Assembly: GCA_947385425.1 (NCBI GenBank)
Contig: CANDKY010000029.1
Location: forward strand, 1 to 39,633
DNA length: 39,633 nucleotides
Direction of reading: 5' to 3'
DNA from: an uncultured Lachnospiraceae bacterium
Lineage (GTDB): Bacteria; Bacillota; Clostridia; Lachnospirales; Lachnospiraceae
In this document: piece after piece, positions 22,574-32,119 of the stretch
Layout: every line of letters starts with the position of its first letter
How positions within the stretch are numbered: position 1 is the stretch's first letter
The notes under the pieces: model-generated
What the model saw: the letters and a program-made list of their open reading frames with translations, nothing else
Told to the model about the DNA's origin: nothing
Databases searched by the model: none
Made by a program: the position numbers and the translations under genes

Positions 22574-24334
22574 ATGAACAAAGAGTTAATGGAGGCATTG
22601 GATATTCTGGAGAAGGAAAAAGAGATTAGCAAGGAAACTTTGTTTGATGCGATTGAAAATTCCCTGATAACGGCCTGCAAGAACCATTTTGGAAAAGCGG
22701 ATAACATCAAGGTGGAAATTGACAGGGAAACCTGTGATTTCCTTTGCTATGCGGAAAAAGAGGTAGTGGAAGAAGTGGAGGACGACTGCCTGCAGATAGA
22801 CTTGACGGACGCGGTGAAGATTTCCAAAAGGGCACAGCTCGGCGACATTGTCCATGTAGAAATCAAGTCCAAGGAATTCGGGCGTATTGCAACACAGAAT
22901 GCAAAGAATGTAATTTTACAGAAAATAAGGGAAGAAGAGCGGAGTGTTATTTACAATCAGTATTATGAGAAAGAAAAAGATGTGGTTACAGGCATTGTGC
23001 AGCGCTACCTGGGAAAGAACATCAGCATTAACCTGGGAAAAGCGGACGGCATTATGAATGAAAGCGAGCAGGTGAAAGGCGAGATATTCAAGCCGACGGA
23101 GCGGATTAAGGTATATATTCTCGAAGTGAAGAATACACCGAAAGGGCCGAGGATTTTGGTGAGCCGGACGCATCCGGAACTGGTAAAGCGTCTCTTTGAG
23201 GCGGAAGTAACGGAAATCAAGGACGGTACGGTGGAAATCAAGAGCATCGCCAGGGAGGCCGGGAGCCGGACGAAGATGGCTGTATGGTCCAACAATCCTA
23301 ATGTAGATGCGGTGGGCGCCTGTGTAGGAATCAACGGATCAAGGGTAAATACTATTGTGGAAGAGCTGAGGGGTGAGAAAATTGATATTATCAACTGGGA
23401 TGAGAACCCCGGGAATCTGATCCAGAATGCTTTATCACCGGCGAAGATTGTAGCGGTTTTTGCAGATCCGGATGAAAAAACGGCAAAAGTTGTGGTGCCG
23501 GATTATCAGCTATCCCTTGCGATCGGCAAGGAAGGACAGAATGCAAGGCTGGCGGCAAGGCTGACCGGATACAAGATCGATATTAAGAGCGAAACGCAGG
23601 CAAAGGACGCTCCGGGCTTCCGTTACGAAGATTATCTGGACGATTATGACGAATATGACGGTGAGTACGAAGAAGAGGAATTCGGGGCAGAGGGTGAAGA
23701 GGACGGAAACGGGGAATTCGGGAGCGAAGAGGAAAGGTTTGACTCAGAGGATGCCGATTTGGAAATAGATGCGGAAGAAAGCGGAAGCGATGCCGGGGAA
23801 GAATTTGAAGGAGCCGGGGAGGATGCTGCGGAAGGCTTTGAAGGGGCCGGAGAAGAATTTGAGGGAGCCGGAGAAGATGCCGCGGAAGACATTGAAGGAA
23901 CCGGGGAGGACTTTGAGGAAGAATCCGAAGAGGAGGAAGAGAGAGAGTCCGAGGACGGCGCCGGGGAGGAGCCGGATGGGAAAGCCGCAGACAATGCCGG
24001 AGAAGAGGTTTCCGGGGAGGCCCTGGACAATGCCGGAGAAGAGGTTTCCGGGGAGACTCTGGACAATGCCGGAGAAGATGATGCCGCGCAGCCCCAGGAT
24101 AATTTTGAAGAAGGTTTTGACGGGGAAGCCGGAGGGGACATAGAAGCAGGAACAGCCGGGAAGGGAGAAGCGCAGGACGGTTTGGAAAGTGATGCGGTGT
24201 CCGGAAACGGTATATGGACCGGGGAAGAGGACAGGGAAAAGGTAAATGAGGAAGAAGCCGGGATAGCCGAAGGCGGTACGGACGAAACAGGATGGCCGGA
24301 GGCGGACGATGGGGAAGGGAAGACAGAGGAATAG
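22574..24334 (+). CDS. nusA: NusA transcription factor with long acidic C-terminal tail
   Basis: Binds RNA polymerase and modulates pausing, termination and antitermination. The N-terminal domain, S1 domain (about residues 130-200) and two KH domains (about 200-340, with [27 protein letters not shown] and [16 protein letters not shown]) are standard. The core ends near residue 340, but the protein runs to 586. The last 240 residues are dominated by Glu, Asp, Gly and Ala with internal repeats of the kinds [11 protein letters not shown] and [13 protein letters not shown] 22574 follows a GGAAAAAGGAAAA purine run; an upstream ATG at 22538 lacks a site. Firmicute NusA usually ends soon after KH2; the tail is unusual in length. 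Confidence 0.95.
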   Translation: MNKELMEALDILEKEKEISKETLFDAIENSLITACKNHFGKADNIKVEIDRETCDFLCYAEKEVVEEVEDDCLQIDLTDAVKISKRAQLGDIVHVEIKSKEFGRIATQNAKNVILQKIREEERSVIYNQYYEKEKDVVTGIVQRYLGKNISINLGKADGIMNESEQVKGEIFKPTERIKVYILEVKNTPKGPRILVSRTHPELVKRLFEAEVTEIKDGTVEIKSIAREAGSRTKMAVWSNNPNVDAVGACVGINGSRVNTIVEELRGEKIDIINWDENPGNLIQNALSPAKIVAVFADPDEKTAKVVVPDYQLSLAIGKEGQNARLAARLTGYKIDIKSETQAKDAPGFRYEDYLDDYDEYDGEYEEEEFGAEGEEDGNGEFGSEEERFDSEDADLEIDAEESGSDAGEEFEGAGEDAAEGFEGAGEEFEGAGEDAAEDIEGTGEDFEEESEEEEERESEDGAGEEPDGKAADNAGEEVSGEALDNAGEEVSGETLDNAGEDDAAQPQDNFEEGFDGEAGGDIEAGTAGKGEAQDGLESDAVSGNGIWTGEEDREKVNEEEAGIAEGGTDETGWPEADDGEGKTEE

Positions 24335-24337
24335 GAT

Positions 24338-24604
24338 ATGGCGAAGAAGATTCCCTTAAGGCAGTGTGTCGGCTGCGGTGAGATGAAGAGCAAGAAGGAA
24401 ATGCTGCGGATTCTGAAAACGGCAGAGGGAGATATTATCCTGGATACGACAGGTAAGAAAAACGGGAGAGGCGCGTACTTATGCCGCTCGGCTGACTGTA
24501 TTAAGAAAGCAGGCAGGAATAAAGGTCTGGAACGATCCCTTAAGGTAAGGATTCCGGATGAAATATACGGGAGGCTGGAAAAGGAGTTTTATGAGAGTGA
24601 ATAA
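24338..24604 (+). CDS. ylxR: YlxR (RnpM-type) RNA-binding protein
   Basis: An 88-residue YlxR/DUF448 protein with the typical start PLRQCVGCGEMKSKKEM, the GRGAYLC motif and a following basic helix. YlxR has been reported in B. subtilis to bind and modulate RNase P (RnpM); earlier work called it a nucleoid-associated protein. It begins 3 bp after nusA and overlaps the next gene by 14 bp. Confidence 0.93.
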   Translation: MAKKIPLRQCVGCGEMKSKKEMLRILKTAEGDIILDTTGKKNGRGAYLCRSADCIKKAGRNKGLERSLKVRIPDEIYGRLEKEFYESE

Positions 24605-24944
24605 AATTTATTCCCTGCTTGGCCTTGCAGCCAGATCCGGAAATATGGCAAGCGGAGGATTTTCAGTAGAAAAAGCAGTAAAATCAGGCAGTGCGGTATT
24701 GGTGATTGTCAGTGAGGACGCATCGGACAATACGGTAAAGCAGTTCCGTAATATGTGCAGTTTCCGTGAAATACCCATGTTCCGGTACGGGACGAAGGAA
24801 GAACTGGGGCATGCCATTGGAAAGCAGATGCGCACTTCGTTAGCCATCACAGAGGAGGGGTTTGCGAAATCCATAAGGAAGCATTTGGAGGCATTGGAAG
24901 AAGGAGACGGAGGTAGTGAGCATGGCGAAAATGAGGATACATGA
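24591..24944 (+). CDS. ylxQ: L7Ae/L30e-family ribosomal-type protein YlxQ
   Basis: A 117-residue member of the L7Ae/L30e/S12e/Gadd45 family, which binds kink-turn RNAs. Motifs seen are [17 protein letters not shown] and [18 protein letters not shown]. The frame is open upstream, but ATG 24591 follows AAGGAG and matches family starts; a GTG at 24597 is a second option. It overlaps ylxR at its start and infB at its end, so translation of ylxR, ylxQ and infB is probably coupled. Confidence 0.9.
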   Translation: MRVNKIYSLLGLAARSGNMASGGFSVEKAVKSGSAVLVIVSEDASDNTVKQFRNMCSFREIPMFRYGTKEELGHAIGKQMRTSLAITEEGFAKSIRKHLEALEEGDGGSEHGENEDT

Positions 24945-27900
24945 ACTTGCGAAGGAAATAGATAGGCAAAACAAAGAAATATTGTCTTTTTTGCAGGAGA
25001 AAGGCATTGAGGTCAAGTCAGTGAGCAGTTCCATCGAGGATGATGTGATTGCGCTTGTGAAAAAGCATTTTACAAAAAATGAGGAAGTGAAAGAGGAAAA
25101 ACCTATGGCGAAATCGGGAGAAACTGGCGCAGAGCAACCTAAGAAAAAGAAGAAAATTATTATTGTGGGAAATCCGCAGAACAGTAAAATGTCAGGCCGT
25201 TCCCAGCAGGGGGGTTTTTCTGCCGGAAACGGGAAAAAGCCGCAGGCACAGGGAAACGACGGCATGAAAGCGGGAAACGGCAGTGAAAGATCCGGAAACG
25301 GTAGTGAAAAGACTGGTAGCGGCAGCGGAAAGTCCGCAAACGGCAATAAGAAGCCGGGAGCAGGAAACGCGAAAGCCGGTGCAGGCAATGGGAGGACCGC
25401 AAGTACGAATGCCAGACAGGGAAATAATGTAAGGCAGGGGGCACGGCAGGAGAAACCGGCGCCTCACCGCCCGATCAAGCCTCTTACACCGCCGTCCCCG
25501 ACGCCTCCGGTTACAATGATCCCGGCATCCAGTTATACGCCGAAAAAGGAGCAGAAGGTAAAAACGGAGAGCCGGGCGGAGAATACGGAAGCAGCGTCCA
25601 TCCGGCAGCAGAGCGCGGATTTGGAGAATGCAAATGCCGCGGCTGTGATGAAAGAACAGGATATGTCCCGTACGGAGAAGGGCGGGGCAGAAAAGGCCGT
25701 GGCAGAAATAAAGCAGGAGACAGCCGGCCCTGCGGCAAATACAATACAGGACAGCGGCAGAACGGATACGGCGCAGGGAGCCGTACCGGAAAATGCAAAG
25801 CAGGAGGCAGCCAGGTTCGAGCCCGCAAAGCAGGAAAACGGCAAAACGGAAAGCACTGCCCCGGAGAGCGGAAGGATGGATGGGGCAAAACCGGAAGCCG
25901 CCAGGGCAGAGGGTGTAAAGCAGGAAAATACGCGTCAGGGAAATGGCGTCCAGAGCGGCAATGCGCGTCAGGATAACGGCCGTCAGGAGAACCGGCAGGG
26001 TTCCAGGCAGGAGCGCCAGGATAACGGACGCCAGGGAGGATATGCAAGGCAGGATAACCGCCAGGGCGGCGGCCGTCAGGATAGCAGCCGTCAGAACAGG
26101 CCGGTAAGGCCGGACAGACAGGATAGGCCCAGAAATAATGACCAGCCGAGAAGGACGGATAACAGAAATAACCGGAATGAAAACCGCAGCGATAATCGGG
26201 GAGATGGTAGGAGATATGAAGGCCAAAATCGCAGACCTTTTGAAAATAGCCAAGGGGATAGGCGTAATTCTGGCGGCGGCCAGGGCAGTACCCGCCCTTT
26301 TGGAAATAATGACCGCCCTAACAGAGGCAATGGAGGGCAGGACAATAGATTCCGCAAGCCTGCGCCCGGTAAGGGATTCGTACCTGAGAGCCCGGTCAAG
26401 GATCAGGAGAAGCATAGGGATGAAGAGAAGCGCAGAATCAGCCAGGAGAAGGATAAGCGCTCTAAGAAGGATTTGATTTACGAGGAAGATGAAACAAAGG
26501 TATCCGGCAAGAACCGGGCCGGGAAGTTCATTAAGCCTGAGAAGAAAGCGGAAGAAGTAAGGGAAGAACAGATTAAGGTTATCGTGATCCCGGATTCCCT
26601 GACCATTAAGGAGCTGGCGGATAAGATGAAGATGCAGCCCTCCGCCATAATCAAGAAGCTGTTCCTGCAGGGGCAGATTGTGACAGTGAACTCGGAACTT
26701 TCTTATGAGGAAGCGGAGAATATCGCCATAGAGTATGACATTATGTGCGAAAAGGAAGTAAAGGTGGATGTCATCGAGGAGCTTTTGAAGGAAGAGGAAG
26801 AGGCGGAAGAAAATATGACAAAAAGACCGCCGGTTATCTGTGTCATGGGCCATGTAGACCATGGGAAAACTTCTCTTCTGGATGCTATCCGTAAGACAAA
26901 TGTCACGGATAAGGAGGCCGGCGGAATTACCCAGCATATCGGGGCCTATACGGTCAGGGTAGGGAATGAGAAAATCACATTCCTTGATACGCCGGGGCAT
27001 GAGGCGTTTACGGCAATGCGTATGCGCGGCGCCAATGCAACGGATATCGCTATCCTGGTGGTGGCGGCAGACGATGGCGTGATGCCTCAGACGGTGGAAG
27101 CGATTAACCATGCAAAAGCTGCCGGAATCGAAATTATCGTGGCAGTGAATAAGATTGATAAACCAAATGCAAATATTGACAGGGTAAAACAGGAAATGAC
27201 GGAACATGAGCTGATTCCCGTGGATTGGGGCGGAAGTACGGAATTTGTGCCGGTATCCGCGAAATCGGGAGAAGGGCTTGACACTTTGCTGGAGACGATC
27301 CTTCTGACTGCGGAGATTCTGGAGCTGAAAGCGAACACGAAGCGGCAGGCAAGGGGCCTTGTCATAGAGGCGGAGCTGGATAAAGGCCGCGGGCCGGTGG
27401 CTACCGTGCTTGTCCAGAAAGGGACGTTGCATGTGGGCGATTTCATTTCCGCCGGGGCCAGCCATGGAAAAGTAAGGGCGATGATTGACGATAAGGGAAG
27501 GCGGGTAAAGGAAGCATTGCCGTCCACACCGGTGGAGATTTTAGGGCTTTCCGATGTACCGAGCGCCGGGGAAGTGTTTATTGCCCATGAAACGGATAAA
27601 GTTGCAAAATCTTACGCGGAAACATATCTGGCCCAGAATAAAGAGCGGATGTTGGAAGATACTAAAGCCAAGATGTCTTTGGACGATCTCTTTACACAGA
27701 TACAGGCAGGCAACCTGAAGGAACTGAATCTGATTATTAAAGCGGATGTACAGGGCAGTGTGGAAGCGGTGAAGCAGAGCCTGCTGAAACTGTCCAATGA
27801 GGAAGTGGTGGTAAAATGCATCCATGGCGGTGTCGGCGCCATTAATGAGTCGGATGTATCCCTGGCTTCCGCATCTTCCGCCATCATTATCGGTTTTAAT

Positions 27901-28326
27901 GTGAGGCCGGATGCCATGGCAAAGACGATTGCGGAGCGGGAAGGTGTGGATATCAGGCTTTACAGGGTGATTTACCAGGCAATCGAAGATGTGGAGATGG
28001 CGATGAAAGGTATGCTGGATCCGATTTTCGAGGAGAAGGTTATCGGCCATGCGGAGGTGCGGCAGCTTTTCAAGGCGTCGGCGGTGGGAAATATTGCAGG
28101 TTCTTATATATTGGACGGTGTTTTCCAGAGGGACTGCAAGATCCGCATAAGGAGAGAGGGCGAACAGATTTACGAAGGTGCGCTTGCCTCCCTGAAGCGG
28201 TTTAAGGATGATGTGAAGGAAGTAAAAGCCGGGTTTGAATGCGGCCTGGTATTCGAAAACTTTGATCAGATGCAGGAATTGGATATTGTGGAAGCTTATA
28301 TTATGGTGGAGGTGCCCCGCACTTAA
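24922..28326 (+). CDS. infB: Translation initiation factor IF-2 with long repeat-rich N-terminus
   Basis: GTPase that brings initiator tRNA to the 30S subunit. The 1134-residue protein has an N-terminal IF2_N motif ([17 protein letters not shown]), a Lys/Pro/Gln/Asn-rich linker of about 450 residues with RQDN- and RQEN-type repeats (about 330-440), a second IF2_N domain ([13 protein letters not shown], near 555) and the G domain from about 640: [20 protein letters not shown] and SAKSGEG. The beta-barrel and C-terminal domains follow. The core is normal; the linker makes the protein longer than the roughly 700-880 residues of many Firmicutes. ATG 24922 follows GGAGG by eight bases. Confidence 0.97.
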   Translation: MAKMRIHELAKEIDRQNKEILSFLQEKGIEVKSVSSSIEDDVIALVKKHFTKNEEVKEEKPMAKSGETGAEQPKKKKKIIIVGNPQNSKMSGRSQQGGFSAGNGKKPQAQGNDGMKAGNGSERSGNGSEKTGSGSGKSANGNKKPGAGNAKAGAGNGRTASTNARQGNNVRQGARQEKPAPHRPIKPLTPPSPTPPVTMIPASSYTPKKEQKVKTESRAENTEAASIRQQSADLENANAAAVMKEQDMSRTEKGGAEKAVAEIKQETAGPAANTIQDSGRTDTAQGAVPENAKQEAARFEPAKQENGKTESTAPESGRMDGAKPEAARAEGVKQENTRQGNGVQSGNARQDNGRQENRQGSRQERQDNGRQGGYARQDNRQGGGRQDSSRQNRPVRPDRQDRPRNNDQPRRTDNRNNRNENRSDNRGDGRRYEGQNRRPFENSQGDRRNSGGGQGSTRPFGNNDRPNRGNGGQDNRFRKPAPGKGFVPESPVKDQEKHRDEEKRRISQEKDKRSKKDLIYEEDETKVSGKNRAGKFIKPEKKAEEVREEQIKVIVIPDSLTIKELADKMKMQPSAIIKKLFLQGQIVTVNSELSYEEAENIAIEYDIMCEKEVKVDVIEELLKEEEEAEENMTKRPPVICVMGHVDHGKTSLLDAIRKTNVTDKEAGGITQHIGAYTVRVGNEKITFLDTPGHEAFTAMRMRGANATDIAILVVAADDGVMPQTVEAINHAKAAGIEIIVAVNKIDKPNANIDRVKQEMTEHELIPVDWGGSTEFVPVSAKSGEGLDTLLETILLTAEILELKANTKRQARGLVIEAELDKGRGPVATVLVQKGTLHVGDFISAGASHGKVRAMIDDKGRRVKEALPSTPVEILGLSDVPSAGEVFIAHETDKVAKSYAETYLAQNKERMLEDTKAKMSLDDLFTQIQAGNLKELNLIIKADVQGSVEAVKQSLLKLSNEEVVVKCIHGGVGAINESDVSLASASSAIIIGFNVRPDAMAKTIAEREGVDIRLYRVIYQAIEDVEMAMKGMLDPIFEEKVIGHAEVRQLFKASAVGNIAGSYILDGVFQRDCKIRIRREGEQIYEGALASLKRFKDDVKEVKAGFECGLVFENFDQMQELDIVEAYIMVEVPRT

Positions 28327-28408
28327 CGTGAAAAGAAATTCTAAGGCAGTAAAGGACACTGCCTAAGAATTTCTAGGATTTGCAATGGATTGCAAATCCA
28401 TTTCACGT
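28326..28408 (+). ncRNA. Three-way-junction structured RNA/DNA motif at the infB end
   Basis: Starting at the last base of the infB stop codon, ACGTGAAA (28326-28333) pairs with TTTCACGT (28401-28408). Inside it are two adjacent hairpins: a 17-bp stem (28334-28350 with 28358-28374, one A-A mismatch) and a 10-bp stem GGATTTGCAA/TTGCAAATCC (28376-28399). Only one unpaired base lies at each of two junction positions. No known RNA family was recognised. Classing it as RNA is an inference; a DNA-level element is equally possible. Confidence 0.5.
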
Positions 28409-28439
28409 GGAAGAATGCCCGGAAAGAGGGCATTCTTCC
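28409..28439 (+). repeat. Perfect 12-bp hairpin GGAAGAATGCCC/GGGCATTCTTCC
   Basis: Arms at 28409-28420 and 28428-28439 enclose a 7-nt loop. It abuts the three-way-junction motif. The arm sequence AGAATGCCCGGAA is close to the inverted repeat before rnfD (72-84). What follows is GGGTTTG rather than a T-run, so termination is not clearly indicated. Confidence 0.7.
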
Positions 28440-28510
28440 GGGTTTGTCAAGGCGGAAGGGGAGTTTCTTTTCGGGTTTGTCAAGGCGGAAGGGAATTTCT
28501 TTCCGGGTTT
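28438..28510 (+). repeat. 33-bp tandem repeat, about 2.2 copies
   Basis: Unit 1 (28438-28470) and unit 2 (28471-28502) share CGGGTTTGTCAAGGCGGAAG and end TTTCTTT; a partial third copy (CCGGGTTT) follows. The 73-codon frame through it is probably not a gene. Confidence 0.8.
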
Positions 28511-28650
28511 ATTAGAGCGTGTTTGAAAAATGCTTTCCGGCAGATGTGCGTCACAATTTGTGGGAGATTAAAAGCAAGTTTGCTTTGCCAAATGAAGGGC
28601 GCATAGCGGGCATTGTTTTTTGGGCAGTGAAGGTATTGGTTTTGGATGGG
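28511..28650. repeat. Imperfect palindromic element before rbfA
   Basis: Holds the compact hairpin AAAGCAAGTTTGCTTT, and outer segments pair loosely across it (GAAAAATGCTTTCCGGCAG against the stretch CATAGCGGGCATTGTTTTTT). The motif CGCATAGCGGGCATTG resembles CGCATAGTGGGCTTTG in the element next to rnfB. Likely a decayed copy of a dispersed element. Confidence 0.4.
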
Positions 28651-28658
28651 AGCAGTGA

Positions 28659-29027
28659 ATGAGGAAGAATAGTTTAAAAAATACAAGGATTAATGGGGAA
28701 GTGCAGAGGGCTTTGGCGGAGATTATCCGCGGGGGTATTAAGGATCCGAGGGTTAGCCCGCTGACTTCCGTTGTTTCGGTGGAAGTGTCCCCGGATTTGA
28801 AAACCTGTAAGGCATGGATGAGTGTGCTGGGGGATGAGGATGCGCAGAAGAGTACGTTGGAAGGATTGAAAAGCGCGTCCGGTTATATTAAAAATCGGTT
28901 GGCAAAGGAAGTGAATCTGAGGAACACGCCGGAGATTACATTTATTATGGATCAGTCCATTGCTTATGGCGTTAATATGTCGAAATTGATTGACGAAGTG
29001 AACAGGGGGACTGTGGATGAAGATTAA
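28659..29027 (+). CDS. rbfA: Ribosome-binding factor A
   Basis: A 122-residue KH-fold protein needed for late 30S maturation (16S 5' end). Conserved elements are INGEVQRALAEIIRGGIKDPRV, VVSVEVSPDLKTCKAWMSVLG and LRNTPEITFIMDQS. ATG 28659 follows GGGAG by several bases. It overlaps nrnA by 11 bp. In most relatives it follows infB closely; here 332 bp of repeat DNA lies between. Confidence 0.95.
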   Translation: MRKNSLKNTRINGEVQRALAEIIRGGIKDPRVSPLTSVVSVEVSPDLKTCKAWMSVLGDEDAQKSTLEGLKSASGYIKNRLAKEVNLRNTPEITFIMDQSIAYGVNMSKLIDEVNRGTVDED

Positions 29028-29979
29028 GAATGAAGTTATAACTGCAAATACTATTGGGATCGGCGGGCATGTCAGGCCGGACGGTGATTGTGTGGGTGCG
29101 TGTATGGCATTGTACCGGTATCTTTGCAAAGTGTATCCGGAGAAGCGGGTGGATGTTTTTCTGGAACAGCCGCCGGGGGTGTTTTCCTGTATCGGCGGGA
29201 TAGAAGATATATGCACGGATTTCCGCACGGACGTGGAAGCTTATGACGTTTTTATCGCTCTGGATACGGTGAAGGAGCGTCTGGGCGGGGCGGAAAGGCT
29301 CTTTGATCAGGCGGCTAAAACGATTAATATCGATCATCATATCAGCAATTCCGGATGCGGGGATGTAAATTATGTGGATGCCGGGGCAAGTTCTACGAGC
29401 GAGCTTGTTTATGAGGTGCTGGATGAAGAGGAATTGGATGCGGAGATTGCCAAGGCGGTTTATGTGGGTATTATCCACGATACCGGCGTACTGCGTTATT
29501 CAAATACGACGCCGAGGACTCTTGAAATTGCGGCCAGGCTGATTTCTTTCGGCTTTGACTTTTCGGAGTTGGTTGAAAAAACATTTTATGAAAAAACTTA
29601 TGTGCAGAACCTGCTCCTCGGGCGGGCTTTGCTGGAAAGTATTCAGTTCATGGGCGGGAAATGTGTCGTGAGCGGCTTGGGGAAGAAAACACTGGATTTT
29701 TACCATGCGGATTCGAAAGATCTGGACGGGATTGTAAGCCAGTTGAACCAGACGGCAGGGGTGGAATGTGCGATCTTTATGTATCAGACCGGAGTGCTGG
29801 AATATAAGGTGAGCCTGCGTTCGAAGGGAAATGTGGATGTGTCCAGGATAGCGGTGTTTTTCGGCGGCGGCGGTCATGTACGGGCGGCCGGATGTACGAT
29901 GAGCGGGACGTTCCATGATGTGGTCAATAATCTTTCCTTACATATTGAAAAGCAGATGAAAGAGGCAGGGATATTGTAA
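29017..29979 (+). CDS. nrnA: Bifunctional oligoribonuclease / pAp phosphatase NrnA
   Basis: DHH/DHHA1 phosphoesterase, 320 residues, that degrades short RNA oligomers and 3'-phosphoadenosine 5'-phosphate. The metal site is visible in GHVRPDGDCVGA (Asp22, Asp24), ALDTVKERLGG, the NIDHHISN motif (Asp106-His107-His108) and the C-terminal GGGGHVRAAGC of DHHA1. It overlaps rbfA by 11 bp, so it is translationally coupled to it. This neighbourhood (rbfA-nrnA-truB-ribF) is standard in Firmicutes. Confidence 0.94.
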   Translation: MKIKNEVITANTIGIGGHVRPDGDCVGACMALYRYLCKVYPEKRVDVFLEQPPGVFSCIGGIEDICTDFRTDVEAYDVFIALDTVKERLGGAERLFDQAAKTINIDHHISNSGCGDVNYVDAGASSTSELVYEVLDEEELDAEIAKAVYVGIIHDTGVLRYSNTTPRTLEIAARLISFGFDFSELVEKTFYEKTYVQNLLLGRALLESIQFMGGKCVVSGLGKKTLDFYHADSKDLDGIVSQLNQTAGVECAIFMYQTGVLEYKVSLRSKGNVDVSRIAVFFGGGGHVRAAGCTMSGTFHDVVNNLSLHIEKQMKEAGIL

Positions 29980-30086
29980 CTTACGTTTTGGCGTATGGAT
30001 TCCATCCAGCCGGAAATAATGGTTTTGCTTTGTGCGATGGTGTAAAACAGGCAGGCGTATGCCGGAGGTTGTTCGGAGACAGGAAG

Positions 30087-30986
30087 ATGTACAATGGGAT
30101 AATAAATATTTATAAAGAAAAGGGATATACTTCCCATGATGTGGTGGCGAAGCTGCGGGGGATTCTTAAGCAGAAAAAAATCGGCCATACGGGCACGCTG
30201 GATCCGGAGGCGGAAGGTGTCTTGCCGGTCTGTCTTGGCAGCGGGACGAAACTTTGCAGTATGCTTACCGATGAGGGAAAGGAGTATCGTGCCGTGCTGC
30301 TGCTTGGCTATGAGACGGATACGCAGGATATGACAGGCCGGGTATTGGCGCATAAGGAGGCCGCGGTGACGGAGACGCAGGCGGAGGAGGCCATATTGTC
30401 CTTTGTGGGCGGGTATGCGCAGATTCCGCCGATGTATTCGGCCATAAAAGTGGATGGGAAAAAGCTGTACGAACTGGCCAGGGCAGGGAAAGTGGTTGCG
30501 CGTGAACCGCGTCAGGTGCAGATTCATCAAATTGAAATAGAGGAAATGGAGCTGCCACGGATTACTATGCGGGTAGCCTGTTCCAAAGGGACTTATATAC
30601 GCACGCTTTGCCATGATATCGGGCAGAAGCTTGGCTGCGGAGGCGCTATGGCGGAACTTGTCAGGACAAAAGCGGGCAGTTTCGGAATCGGCGGGGCGCT
30701 GAGGCTGTCGGAAGTGGAAGCACTTAGGGAGAGGGGGGAGCTGGCGGCGGAAATTTTACCTGTGGACAGTGTCTTTGCGGCATATCCGAAGATTACGGTG
30801 GAGAGGCGGTTTCAGAAATTGATCGAGAACGGAAATGCATTTTACCGGAGCATGAGTCGTGAGAAGGCCGTGACGGACGGGCAGGCCAGGGTGTATGATG
30901 AGGAAGGCAGGTTTTACGGTGTTTTCCGGTTTTGCCCGGAAGAGGACCGGTTTATTCCGGTCAGGATGTTTATGGAGAATGGATAA
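30087..30986 (+). CDS. truB: tRNA pseudouridine-55 synthase TruB
   Basis: Makes the pseudouridine of the T-loop in tRNAs. The 299-residue protein has the catalytic motif GHTGTLDPEAEGVLPV with Asp39, the YSAIKVDGKKLYELAR substrate-binding segment and CSKGTYIRTLCHDIG. The frame is open upstream to 29988, but ATG 30087 matches family starts (MYNGIINIYKEKG) and follows GGAG by eight bases. It ends 3 bp before ribF. Confidence 0.95.
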   Translation: MYNGIINIYKEKGYTSHDVVAKLRGILKQKKIGHTGTLDPEAEGVLPVCLGSGTKLCSMLTDEGKEYRAVLLLGYETDTQDMTGRVLAHKEAAVTETQAEEAILSFVGGYAQIPPMYSAIKVDGKKLYELARAGKVVAREPRQVQIHQIEIEEMELPRITMRVACSKGTYIRTLCHDIGQKLGCGGAMAELVRTKAGSFGIGGALRLSEVEALRERGELAAEILPVDSVFAAYPKITVERRFQKLIENGNAFYRSMSREKAVTDGQARVYDEEGRFYGVFRFCPEEDRFIPVRMFMENG

Positions 30987-30989
30987 GAG

Positions 30990-31919
30990 ATGCAGGTGAT
31001 TCAGAAAACGGCGGAATTTGAAATAGAAGGGCAGAATGCGGCGGCAATCGGCAAATTTGACGGTATCCATCTGGGGCATCAGAAGCTGCTGCGATGTATT
31101 CTGGAACAGAAATGTTTTGGCCGGAAAGCGGTGGTTTTTACGTTTGACCCGCCTCCGGCGGCATTGTTCGGTTCCGGGCAGTACAGGGAGCTGATGACCC
31201 GGGAAGAGAAAAGGGCGGCGTTTGAAGGGATGGGGGTGGATGTACTGGTGGAGTTTCCGCTTACCTTCGGGACTGCCGCCATTTCACCGGAGGATTTTAT
31301 AACGGAAACGCTGGTGAAGAGAATGCATGCGGTGTATGTGGCGGCCGGGGGGGATGTGACTTTCGGCGACAAAGGGGCAGGCAATGCGGCGCTGCTCCAT
31401 GCAATGGCAGGGAAATGCGGATATGAGGTTCATATTATCGACAAAGTGTGTTATAATGGAAAGGCAGTGAGTTCTACGGAGGTGAGGCAGGCAGTGGAAA
31501 GCGGGAAAATGGAGGATGCGGCCTGTCTGCTGGGGGCGCCGTATGAAGTCGATGGCGTGGTGGTGTATGGCAGGCAGTTCGGGAGGACAATCGGTATGCC
31601 TACGGTGAACCTTATCCCGCCTGCGGAGAAACTGCTTCCGCCCAACGGCGTCTATTATTCCCGCGTTATACTGGATGGAAAGGTAATGGACGGGATTACG
31701 AATATCGGGTATAAGCCGACTGTGACCGATGAAGGGCATATGGGTGTGGAAACTTATATTTACGGTTTGGACAGGGAGGTATACGGCGCCCGGATACGGG
31801 TTTTGCTCCTTGGGTTCAAACGCCCGGAGAAGAAATTTAGCGGGAAAGAGGAGTTAAAAGGGCAGATGGAAAGGGATATTGCGGAGGGCAGGCAGTATCA
31901 TGCCCTGGCGCGTGTTTGA
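30990..31919 (+). CDS. ribF: Bifunctional riboflavin kinase / FAD synthetase
   Basis: Makes FMN and then FAD from riboflavin; the flavins serve Rnf and many other enzymes. The 309-residue protein has the adenylyltransferase motif GKFDGIHLGHQ (residues 21-31), the SSTEVR site near 167 and a riboflavin-kinase domain with GRTIGMPTVNL (about 198-208). In place of the usual FxFGxxxxG loop it reads FGDKGAGN. The stop lies inside a 7-bp hairpin (CGTGTTT 31912-31918 with AAACACG 31933-31939) with no T-run. It is the last gene of the translation operon. Confidence 0.95.
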   Translation: MQVIQKTAEFEIEGQNAAAIGKFDGIHLGHQKLLRCILEQKCFGRKAVVFTFDPPPAALFGSGQYRELMTREEKRAAFEGMGVDVLVEFPLTFGTAAISPEDFITETLVKRMHAVYVAAGGDVTFGDKGAGNAALLHAMAGKCGYEVHIIDKVCYNGKAVSSTEVRQAVESGKMEDAACLLGAPYEVDGVVVYGRQFGRTIGMPTVNLIPPAEKLLPPNGVYYSRVILDGKVMDGITNIGYKPTVTDEGHMGVETYIYGLDREVYGARIRVLLLGFKRPEKKFSGKEELKGQMERDIAEGRQYHALARV

Positions 31920-32119
31920 AAATCCATTCGTTAAACACGTTCTGTACAGTCCCTGAACGGATCCGGCTGTACGGTGTGCCCGGAATGGGCAGGCGGCGGA
32001 ATGCGGACAATAATCCGGTAAGCCGGCAAAATGGATATCAGACGGAACATGCAGGGCAGAATGATAAAACGGTAAGGAACAGGGCAGAAGATGCAGATAA
32101 AGAAGGGATAAGGTACGTT
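31920..32119 (+). other. 200-bp spacer between ribF and the Na/phosphate cotransporter
   Basis: Apart from the ribF-stop hairpin arm I see nothing convincing. The frame of the next gene is open across it, but the translation is hydrophilic and not family-like, so it is treated as non-coding. Confidence 0.5.

Noticed and set aside
25192-27465. 757-codon open frame antisense to infB
   Set aside because: It lies wholly opposite a confidently assigned gene, its translation shows no domain, and long antisense frames are expected from the codon use of this GC-moderate, repeat-rich gene.
28385-28606. 73-codon ORF between infB and rbfA
   Set aside because: It starts inside a hairpin stem and its repeats simply translate the 33-bp DNA repeat; no binding site.
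31916-32119. 68-residue N-terminal extension of the Na/Pi cotransporter
   Set aside because: The extension is hydrophilic and unlike the family; the family-like start at 32120 fits the first membrane helix.
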